From contig KQ965754.1 in the NCBI GenBank assembly GCA_001574975.1, positions 393,253-448,438 of the forward strand: DNA of 55,186 nt, read 5' to 3'. A model generated the notes under the pieces. It was not told the origin of the DNA and ran no database searches. It saw only the letters and a program-made list of their open reading frames with translations. The translations under genes and the position numbers were made by a program. Below are positions 46,694 through 55,186 of this stretch, one piece after another. This DNA is from Gonapodya prolifera JEL478 (taxonomy: Eukaryota; Monoblepharomycota; Monoblepharidomycetes; Monoblepharidales; Gonapodyaceae). The stretch's first letter is position 1. The number at the start of each line of letters is the position of its first letter.

Positions 46694-47902
46694 ATGGCTA
46701 CAGGCAAGGTTTACATCATAACTGGGGCATCGCGAGGCATTGGGTTGGAGCTCGTGCGGCAGATACTAGAAAAGTGAGTACATCCTGCGAAGAGGAGGTT
46801 GCGATGGTGAAGCGCTCTGGTGTCTTGGGGTTGACGGATGCCGTGTCTCCTCTTCCGTCTTTGTTGTGCCCTTTGTACGTGCCTCCAGGGACAGTACCGG
46901 GTTCGTTATTGGAACCGCAAGAGACGAGATAAAAGCCAGGTATGTATTTGAGAGCATCAAGCGAGACGTTGGAAATCGATTGCAGGTACGTAAGTCCGAT
47001 TTTGAGGGGAGGTGAACAGAGCTGTACACGCCACATCTATTCGGAAAGATCATCAAGCTTGACACCACAAACGAAGCAAGCATCAAAGTGAGCTGCGAAT
47101 TTTCGAAGCACTTTTTGCATAGCTGATATTAGAGCATTCTTTTCAGGACTCGGTCGAGCAAGTTTCACGAATATTTCCAGGCGGAATCGATGTACTTATA
47201 GTGAGCAAGCTGAGCGTGCGCATGCTGCTGGAGTGGAAGAGGAGTGTTGAATGGGGCGTTTTCTTCACATTTCAGAACAATGCCGGTGTAATGGAGCGAG
47301 AGCCGAGTGATCTGGAGATGTAAGTTTTTCGCTGGGAGTCAAAAGCACGATCTCGGGGACTCACCAGTGGCCCACGTACATCTCCCTCCACTCGCGATAC
47401 CAGGAAAGCCTCGACGCTCGAAACAACGTTTCGCACCAACGTTGTTGGCGCCGTTCTTGTCACGCAGCACTTCCTCCCGCTTCTCCGCCAACGCTCCACC
47501 CGAATCATTGCGAACATGAGCTCCCAGCTTGGTATCACCGGATCACGAATACCTATATGGACTGGTACGCTTGCGTATTGCGCAAGCAAGGCAAGCCTGA
47601 ATATGGGTGTGTTTGCTGCAGTACCTTAATTCACCGTTGCTGGTAAGCTCAAAAACTTCTCACTCAAAGTAACTGCGACTTGGGCGAAGGCGTTGGGCTC
47701 CGAAGACTTTACAGTCGTGTCTCTTTGCCCGAGTTGGGTAAAGACCGACATGGGTGGAGAGGAAGGCATGCTCACGGTGGAGCAGAGCGTGTCTGGACTG
47801 GTGACCGTACTGTTTCGACTGAAACGGGAGGATTCTGGAACGTTTATTCGTACAGACGGAGAGAGGCTGCCATGGGGGGTTACAAAACGAGCGAAGCTAT
47901 GA
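46694..47902 (+). CDS. Short-chain dehydrogenase/reductase (SDR B)
   Basis: Seven exons: 46694-46773, 46889-46985, 47049-47087, 47147-47200, 47276-47319, 47404-47606, 47670-47902; 249 residues. It has VYIITGASRGIG, NNAGVMERE, NMSSQLGITGS and YCASK, so the Ser-Tyr-Lys triad and Asn are kept. It differs most from its sisters around the active site: P to Q after NMSS, YCASK instead of YRxSK, and PSWVKTD instead of PGWVKTD. That may mean a different substrate. Exon 1 is six bases longer; exons 2-7 match SDR A and C exactly in length. Same family and likely chemistry as SDR A. Confidence 0.93.
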
Positions 47903-48168
47903 CACCCGTGTGGATTTATGCAGGAGATGGAAGTCTTGGTCAAGAAAAAACACGGGACGTACACATTGACGGCGAGAACTATATCATACATTTAGCTGGA
48001 ATGGTTATGCTCCTCGTTTACGTTGAAAATCATAACGTACCTCCGCGACATTTGAAAAGTTCCTTATCACGAAAACATCCCCCATTGATAAAGCCGCGGA
48101 AGACATGGACACGCCGCCCATCGCGAGAGGAATCTCTATCGTTCAGGAACTCGAAAGTACATCCGTCG

Positions 48169-49376
48169 ATGACGAAAGTTTACGTTATCACCGGAGCTTC
48201 ACGAGGGATCGGATTGGAGCTCGTACGGCAGATACTGGCAAAGTGAGAACGAACCCACTTGAATTGGAGAATGCTTGTAGTGGCTAACATTGTACGGCTT
48301 GCCATCGTCGATCGGAAGAGATGGATCGGCGATTGTTGTCGGAACCGTGAGGGACGAAATCAAGAGCAGGTCGGCGTTCGAGAGCATCGCATCGAACAGC
48401 GGAGGTCGTTTGAAGGTATGTAGCTCTGTTCTAGTCGCTGGTTTGAAGCGATTGACGCCAAGCGCTCTCTGGCTGACGGGTTACGTACCATTCGATTTCA
48501 GAAGCTCGTCAAACTGGACACTACGAGCGAAGAAAGCATCAAGGTGAGCACCGCTACTTACTGGCATGTCAAATGTTCTTCCAACGATCTCGCCATCCCG
48601 ATGTGACAGGGTGCTGCGGAGCATGTCTCAAGATTTTTCCCTGATGGAATTGATGTACTCATAGTGAGTGTTGTCAATGTAGTGACTTGCCTTGCCGATG
48701 AGACATACTCAAACGTACGTGCTCTGTTACGTTTCAGAACAATGCTGGGATTATGGAACGGGACCCAAGCGACGTTGAAGCGTAAGTCCACATTATCTCC
48801 CTCGTGGATTCCCGCTCGTTACTCAACGGCATTGTATCCAATTCTACCCCCTATAGAAAAGCATCTACGCTTGAATCAACATTTCATACCAACGTCCTCG
48901 GGCCCATTCTGGTTGGGCAATATTTCCTTCCGCTTCTCAGGAAAAGGACGACGCGAATCATTGCCAACATGAGCTCACCTTTGGGTATTGTCGGTGCTCA
49001 AATCCTACCGGGGAGTGGCTTGCTGGCTTATCGTATGAGCAAAGCAAGTCTGAACATGGGTGAGTTCACGTCTAGCTGGTATCGATGAACGTTGCCGTCG
49101 AAATACCTCAATTCATCACCGCTAATCGCCTTTCCGTCGACAGTGACAACACGCTGGGCGAAAGAACTGGCCTCTGAGAACTTCATTGTTGTGTCATACA
49201 GTCCAGGTTGGGTCAAGACTGATATGGGGGGACCGGCCGGTATGTTGACGGTGGAGGAGAGTGTTTCAGGGATGGTTAGCACTCTGTTCAGACTCAAGGA
49301 AGAAGACTCGGGGACCTTCATTCATACCGATGGAAAGGTGATGCCGTGGGGTGTTCCGAAGTCTGCAGCAATGTGA
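48169..49376 (+). CDS. Short-chain dehydrogenase/reductase (SDR C)
   Basis: Seven exons: 48169-48242, 48319-48415, 48505-48543, 48610-48663, 48738-48781, 48857-49059, 49144-49376; 247 residues. The acceptor of exon 3 could be three bases earlier (48502); 48505 keeps the length shared with SDR A and B. It has VYVITGASRGIG, NNAGIMERDPSD, NMSSPLGIVGAQ and YRMSK, then PGWVKTDMGG and GTFIHTDGKVMPWG. It is closer to SDR A than to SDR B by eye. The upstream frame is open for a long way (from 47680) but that is chance overlap with the SDR B 3' exon; the ATG at 48169 aligns with the other copies. Confidence 0.93.
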
Positions 49377-49864
49377 CGACTGTTCGTCCGGCACAAGTGA
49401 ATGCGCTTGAAGTAATTTTTAGCAATGTTTAAATGTTGGTCGGTAACTACATAACTAAAATTGACCTCCAGGATGTGAAGTTTGGTTGACCGCGGTTACG
49501 CAACGCCACTTTTTGTGCGCGGTGACCGTGTCGGCAGAATAGACATCCACGGCAGAACGAGCCACACAGGCCGGCTCAACTACGCGAGGAAGGAGCGTCA
49601 CTGTCTGTGCACAGCGTGTGACGGGAAGGCGCAGAGGACGTCGACGCAACATCCGACAGCCGTGTGGCAACTGCACCCAATCCGTCTCTTTTCAGTCTAA
49701 ACCTTGGTAATGTAGGTCTATTCTTCGTTCAAAACTCAACGTGCCCGTGCTTTTGACAGTCTGTGCGTCTGCCAAGGTCAATTCCAACACTGGGATCGCC
49801 GATTCTGTACCAGGCTACACAAGGCGGTCTCGCTCCCGTTGATGCAGCGCAGGCGTATGCCCAG
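49377..49864. other. Spacer before TF4; possible missing 5' exon
   Basis: About 490 bp. The TF4 frame stays open upstream of its first ATG to about 49760, right after an acceptor-like gacag, so an upstream start exon may lie here. I could not find a convincing one. Confidence 0.4.
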
Positions 49865-52800
49865 ATGAATCAGTACGGGGAACAGCACCAGGATGACGGA
49901 TCTGGTGGTGCCGATGGGTCTCAAAAGAGAAAACGTAAAACCAAGGTGCGTGTTGGGACGCAGTGGTACTACTAGGACGTATGACGGGAAATGCGGGACA
50001 TTTATGGAATTCAATAGAGTGCGCTGGCTGTTAGCCGTGTGATATGCATCCGTCCTCGATATTCATGCGCATTTTTGCTTTTGTTGAGCTACGAGCCGTC
50101 GGGTCGCAGCGAATTGGGGGATTGTCATTTGATCTTAAACTTTCTTGGGTATCACCTCACCATAACACTTCAATTTGGTTAGGCGTGCGATGCTTGCCAC
50201 GCCGTCAAAGCTAAATGTCTCGGCGACCATCCCTGCATGCGATGCAACCAACTCAACCAAGCTTGCACTTGTAAGTTCATTTCCGTTATTCAAAATGGAT
50301 CCAAATCACAAAAAGCTGACTCATGATACGACTGAAATAGATGAGCGACCATCTGAACGGCGGGGTCCCAAGCTTGGTTCGGTGCACAGCAGAAAAGCGG
50401 TAAGTTGAGGTTGATGTCGAGCAACGGAGGCGGGCGAGCGCAGCGCACTTTCCGAGGCCCAAGTGCCACTAAGCGCTGGCCGAGGCTGTGTGCCGGAGGT
50501 GATTCTTCGGCGAAGCTGAATACTCTCGCGGAGCGAACACGAGGCCTAAGCACCGCCGGGTGCTGACCGAGGAGTCCACCGGAGGCAAACACCTCGCGGA
50601 GCGGAATAGTACACACGAATCGTTTATCGAAGAGTACGGAAGAGGAGAATGCTTTCACTCTTCCACACGCGGGAGTCAGTTGGGAAATGTAATGGATCTC
50701 ATTTCGGTGTTGTNCCTGCCCCTCCCCACAGTCGTCCGCTGATCCCGAGGCTCCCCCGCCCCCGAAAAAGGCTTCGCGAAAGAAGAAGTTTGTGAGTATT
50801 TACGTCCGTCGCTGCGCCGCATTTGGTTCTGAAACTTTGCGTATTCCGTCTTCCTTGCGAAAATTGCTTCCGATGCCCACCCCGCGCGCAGGATCCGACA
50901 GTCTACGACGCCGCCGCCGGATTCGACGCTTTTGCGATGCAGCAGCACTACGGCGCGATGGCCTACGGCCAGCCGTGGAACGCATTCCCGGCGCAGAACT
51001 TAGGCGGGAACTCGGCCGGAGAGGAAGACCAAGCCGGAGCGTACCACCAGCACCCAGGTGGTGCTGTTTCGATTCCGCGACCGTCACGAAACCATCCAAG
51101 AGCGACCTCTGGAAATTCTACTGCTGCGGCTGGGCATCCGGATGAGTTCTCCGCGGCGTCCATTATCACGGGCTTGTCTCGATCCACCAGCGACGTCGGG
51201 TTCCCGCACGGAAACGGTGGCCATTTCGGGCCAGCACTGCTTCCTGCTCTCCCGCACCCCACACTCATCCCGCACCTCGTCACTGCTTTCTTTGGTCGCA
51301 TGAACGAATCTCTCCCTGTTCTTCACCGGCCTCACTTTGAGCGTATCATGACTTCGTATCTCTCTCACCCAACCCCACACCCGCCCGCAATCCTTGCGGC
51401 CGTCTCCGCACTTGGGGCGTTCTTGCTTCACCGACACCCCGAGGTGGCGTCGGCCTCACCGGAAACATCGGGACAGTGGGTCTTGATGGTGCCACCACTG
51501 ACGGCGCTTTCCGCGAAGCTTGCTGCAGACGAAGTTGTAGGGCAGGGTTTTGCAACGGGAAGAGGTGGAGAGCTTAGAAGGGTGGGAGAAAACCCGGGAA
51601 GATACACGGTTTCGTCGCTGTCCATCACAGGTATGCCGAAGAGACTCACATTTTCGTGTTGCAATAGTTCGGTTGATTCGTTTGCCTCAATACACACCAG
51701 CTGCCCTGCTCATGTCGTCTGCAAGTACCCTCGACGAGTGGGAACTTTACGTTGGGGTGAGTTGACACTGGGGGGTTTTTTCAGTTGACTTTGCGGTCCG
51801 ACTGAGCCCTCCGCACGGGTCGATATTTCTGCAGCTCGCACAACAAGTTGCCAAGAAAATCGGACTCAACCGCGAACCCCAAAGCACTGACAATGAATCC
51901 AACGATTCATGGATTGAAAAGGAGGAGGGTAGAAGGATTTGGTGGCAAATGTTGTAAGTACAGCCGGCTCGGCACCGAGACCGAGACTGAGACCTAAAGG
52001 AAGTTTTCATGTCTCCCGTTTAGCCTTGACTACGCTATTCTCCCAGTATGGAATAATCGGCCACCTGTTGTGAACGAAGAGGACTGTGATCTCAGTTTGC
52101 GTAAGTTATCGGGGTGGTGTCCTCTATCAACATTACCGCTGACGAGGCTGTGAACTAAATTACTTAACCTAGCGTGCCCGGATGCCTTGTATGCGGACCC
52201 GATACACCCGCCTCCCGCACCCATTCCCTTCAAACAGGCATTCGCTCTTCTCTCCCCGCTTCCAATCGCTGCGAGCACGCCGTCATCAAACATTACACCG
52301 CAATCAAACTCTCGTCGTGGCTCGGGCTCAGGGGCTTCTTCGACTTCTTCTCCTCGAACTCACCCACCAACACCCGCACCTGGTGAAACTCTCCGGTCCC
52401 TCCTTCATTCGGGACGCACAGGTATCAGTGGATACGCCGCTCTTCTCCAGGCTATTGGAGCTCGGATCACGCGTCTTCGATGGACTCGCGCTACGTTTTC
52501 TGACACGCAATCGGCGGAGGCTTGGGAGCGAACAGAGAAGGGATTGATTGCGGGGATGTTGGATCGATGGTATGAGGCGTTACCGGAGTCGGTCACAAGA
52601 GCGGACGTTGTGGCAGAGGGTGCGGCTGTTGGGAAGAGTGGAAAAGGCCAGGAGAAGGGTGGTGTGGAGCCGAGAGGTATCGTTCTATTGATCTCCTACC
52701 ACACGTATGAAGTAAGTCCGTCTCTGCTTTTGGAAGGGCGAAAACAGATCCCAATCGACGATTGCCGTCCGTCAGGTGCTGCTCTTTGGTCGCTGGCATC

Positions 52801-53623
52801 CGCTCGCGATGGTTTACGACGACGAATGGCTCATGTCAAACGACTTTTTAACTTGCGTAGAACATGCAGACCGGCTCACGCATCTTCTTGAGCTACTCGT
52901 CAGCTTGGATCATAGTGGGTCGGGCGTCCCTGGGTCCTCAGGCCAGGGTAAAGTGGTTCTCGACTTGATGCGGTGGGCGAGCCCATACGTGTTCGGTGTT
53001 TCGGTCACAATGGCGGGATTTGTCCATTCGGCAGTTTTGAGGTGAGTGGATGCCTGCGTCGGTTTGTTTTCGGATCTAGAAAACTCTATAACACTACTTT
53101 TTCCAAACCAACCGCTGATAGGAAACTTCGACTGATGAACCAAGATGCAAATTCTCCATCAGCGAATGATCCCACCGAAGCTGCCAAGGTTGCAGTACTG
53201 GAAAAGGCGTTGGTGCAAAAGATTGAGCTCCGTGAGTATAGCACCGTTTTTCCTGTAACCAAGCTCTGATAGTGAGGCGTGGGACATCTAGACCTTGACG
53301 TCGTGGAAGCATTGTGCCTTAAATGGGGAATGCATACCGATGTTTGGCCAGATCTTCGCAAAGAGCTCATACATGCTCGGCCACGCCTTGACAAACCCGA
53401 CGACGGTACCTCTGTCATTTTTGAAAGGGTCGACTTTGGTCCAGGGGGAAGTGGGCTTGTGGGACTCTTTGGAAAGTCACAGAACGCGGGTAGCGCGTTG
53501 GAATCGGATGACGGAAATGTCCACGAGACTGGGCCGCATGTCCACGGCAGACAAGGACGTCGGGACTCGCAGAAAGTGAAGGACGAACAACCGCGCCCGG
53601 TGATTCATCTCAGCTACATTTGA
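49865..53623 (+). CDS. Zn2Cys6 fungal-specific transcription factor (TF4)
   Basis: Twelve exons in my model: 49865-49945, 50183-50270, 50341-50399, 50732-50791, 50892-51630, 51701-51756, 51835-51953, 52024-52100, 52173-52711, 52776-53041, 53122-53231, 53292-53623; 841 residues. A basic stretch (KRKRKTK) leads into the cluster CDACHAVKAKC-LGDHP-C-MR-C-NQLNQA-C, which lies wholly in exon 2, unlike TF1-3. A second basic tract (KKASRKKK) follows. The fungal transcription-factor domain begins at LIPHLVTAFFGRMNESLPVL and continues with FERIMTSYL, PAILAAVSALGAFLLHRHPE, IEKEEGRRIWWQMLFLDYAI and VWNNRPPVVNEED. It belongs to a different subfamily from TF1-3. The start is uncertain (an upstream exon is possible). 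Intron 3 (332 nt) carries a dispersed repeat and an N. It is a nuclear regulator, targets unknown, next to the SDR array. Confidence 0.9.
50430..50610 (+). repeat. GC-rich dispersed repeat inside TF4 intron 3
   Basis: It contains CTCGCGGAGCGAACACGAG, then GCCTAAGC, then GACCGAGGAGTCCACCGGAGG, then CTCGCGGAGCGGAATAG. These are the same building blocks and order as the repeat in the glutathione peroxidase intron. A weaker copy (GAGCGCAGCGC, CCGAGGCCCAAG, AAGCGCTGGCCGAGG) precedes it at about 50438-50490. Confidence 0.65.
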
Positions 53624-54279
53624 AACGTTTTGCGACGTCGGAGGACTCAAAGAGATTGTCGTTCTTGTGAGATTGAGTCGTGGAAGGGTCTGAAGATGTT
53701 GGACGAATGGGCTTGAAATGTCAATATCAGTTCTGCGGGTTGGATTTTGGATTTTGGTTTTTGGTTTTTGGATTGTTTCGTTTCAAAATAAATTCTTTTT
53801 CGGTGGTTCTGTCAGCAGTTTGGTGTGACGAACTGTTTACAACTAGGGAGGAATTTGGAGAAGATGGAAGCAACGATTGAGTACTTAGTCGTTGTCTGTC
53901 CTGTGAGAGAAGTATGTACTGAGTTAATCTACTATCTTAATATTATCGAAGGGACCGTTTTTGGCGTATCGTCAAGTTCTTTCAGAGCATTTCAAAGATC
54001 TGTCTTTTCGATCAAAATGTAGGGCTTTCTTTTGCTTGACAACACAGCCTCCTCTCAAGTGGCATACGTTAGGCAAAATCACTCAACCCACACACCGGAA
54101 GCCAGAAGCGGACGAGCCGAAGTGGAACTCTCAACGTATACGCCGTCTTTTCCTCCCACCTCCGTCTTTGCTCTGGTCGCTTCCTCCTTCCCTCCGCCAC
54201 GCCGCCACTCCTTTTCAGCCAACCATCCCGCACCTTCCTCGTCTCCACAAGCAACGAATCGTCGTGAGACTGACTAAGA
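53624..54279. other. Spacer between TF4 and the Rho gene
   Basis: About 650 bp: TF4 3'-UTR, then the Rho-gene promoter and 5'-UTR, the latter pyrimidine-rich close to the ATG. No gene seen. Confidence 0.5.
53787..53792 (+). terminator. Polyadenylation signal AATAAA for TF4
   Basis: A perfect AATAAA lies 164 bp after the TF4 stop codon, within a T-rich stretch. Confidence 0.45.
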
Positions 54280-55186
54280 ATGCCACCGAACAATCGTCGG
54301 AAGCTCGTTATCGTGGGGGACGGTGCTGTTGGAAAGGTGTGTTGGTCTCGGTCCTTTCTTACGAGCACGTCCCTTACGAACGCTATCCCCAAACGTAACG
54401 CTTGAACTATTATACTGCACTCGCTTTCGGCCTTGTCTTCTCCGAACGTCGTTTTTGCCGAACTTGCTCACTCCAACATCAGACATGTCTCCTCGTCCGC
54501 TTCAAGGAGGGTCGCTTTGAATCTGGCTATATCCCTACCGTATTTGAAAACCACATTGTCAGACTTGTCGTCGACGGTCAAACCCGAGAACTGGCATTGT
54601 GGGACACCGCAGGTGAGTCTCAAATCAGTTCCTCCTGAACCTTCACTCCATTGCGGAGAGGGCCATCAGCGGAATGATGGATCGCTTGACCGACGACATT
54701 CCCGTATATCACTGGAGGCCGGTCAGTAGAGCTGGATGGGGCTTCAGAAGGCACAGGGATTCCCTGGAGTTCCGTCAAGCCCCATGTATTGATCCGAAGA
54801 AGACGACACAAGAGGCGCATTCACTTGCAGCATCGTAGTACGTGCTGGAAGCTGGGCGATACGAGAAGTGGGATACTTCAGGGAAACGGACGTAGGAGTG
54901 AAAGCGAACAGTTACGAAGCCATTTCGTGGGGGGCGCGAGCTGGTCGACAACAGGACTTCTTCCATTCGACGTGACTCGATAGTTCCCAATGTCGAGTTT
55001 CTCACAAAATGTCCCCCGTCCGTCAACGACCACAGGCCAAGAAGACTATGACCGCATCCGATCTCTCTCATACGAGTCGACTGATGTCGTCCTTCTCTGC
55101 TTCTCCGTTGACAGTCCCGACTCACTCGAGAACGTCAAGGAAAAGTGGATTCCCGAAGTCCTTCATTACTGCCCTCGCGTTCCTAT
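54280..55186 (+). CDS. Rho-family small GTPase, 3' partial
   Basis: Exons 54280-54336, 54483-54612 and 55036 onward, cut by the window edge. The product starts [20 protein letters not shown] (P-loop GDGAVGKT), then [16 protein letters not shown] (switch I with the effector Thr), [20 protein letters not shown] (switch II, DTAGQEDYDR) and [20 protein letters not shown]. The TVFEN and [12 protein letters not shown] signatures place it in the Rho rather than the Ras or Rab branch. It would control actin polarity and cell-wall synthesis as a membrane-tethered switch; the C-terminal CAAX box is beyond the window. Which Rho (1, 2 or 3) cannot be decided. Intron 2 is long (423 nt) compared with the usual 40-90 nt here. 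Confidence 0.93.

Noticed and set aside
47680-48168. Upstream extension of SDR C to an ORF starting at 47680
   Set aside because: It overlaps the SDR B last exon in another frame, and the other SDR copies begin at the equivalent of 48169.
1-55186. CRISPR arrays, tRNA or rRNA genes, complete transposons
   Set aside because: No regularly spaced direct repeats of CRISPR type, no recognisable tRNA/rRNA segment and no transposase, integrase or reverse-transcriptase motif were found by eye. A tRNAscan or RepeatMasker run would be more sensitive.

Overview
The window is a piece of a fungal nuclear genome. Genes are broken by many short GT-AG introns (mostly 40-90 nt) with ordinary branch/acceptor signals. 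The gene set is typically fungal: four Zn2Cys6 transcription factors, F-box proteins, a GEA/GBF1-type ARF-GEF and a Rho GTPase. Codon use is GC-leaning. The ankyrin and F-box fragments remind me of early-diverging (chytrid-like, e.g. monoblepharid) fungi, but that is an impression that cannot be tested from the sequence alone. Three Ns and a few unresolved frame changes suggest draft assembly quality. All exon joins were worked out by eye from splice signals, reading phase and family motifs.

Left part (1-7.4 kb): the 3' part of a proline-rich single-pass membrane protein, an F-box protein with a cysteine-rich tail, a decayed F-box-like relic, then about 2.8 kb with no credible gene. Middle-left (7.4-21 kb): the first Zn2Cys6 factor (TF1, +), then on the minus strand a SAM methyltransferase, a large GEA/GBF1 Sec7-domain ARF-GEF (more than 20 exons) and an unrecognised ORF; then a truncated aldo-keto reductase (+).

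The 21-27 kb stretch is a gene graveyard. It holds a decayed repeat array built on units of about 140-150 bp, an Hsp70 relic interrupted by a TGA, and an antisense ankyrin-repeat fragment butted against it. Next come a Cys-type glutathione peroxidase, Zn2Cys6 factor TF2, a secreted GH27 alpha-galactosidase, a 2.3-kb empty spacer and Zn2Cys6 factor TF3. TF1, TF2 and TF3 are clear paralogues: they share an intron inside the first Cys knuckle, the same middle-homology motif and, in TF1/TF3, identical small-exon lengths.

Right part (42-55 kb): a SET-domain protein (-) head-to-head with an alpha/beta hydrolase (+), then three tandem short-chain dehydrogenases (SDR A, B, C) with the same seven-exon architecture and matching exon lengths, then a fourth, different Zn2Cys6 factor (TF4) and the 5' part of a Rho-family GTPase cut by the right edge. 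A GC-rich dispersed repeat sits inside introns of both the peroxidase and TF4.

Nothing here forms a proven pathway. The most suggestive grouping is the TF2 - alpha-galactosidase - TF3 block (regulators flanking a secreted plant-polysaccharide enzyme) and the hydrolase/SDR array next to TF4. Both are hypotheses from position only.
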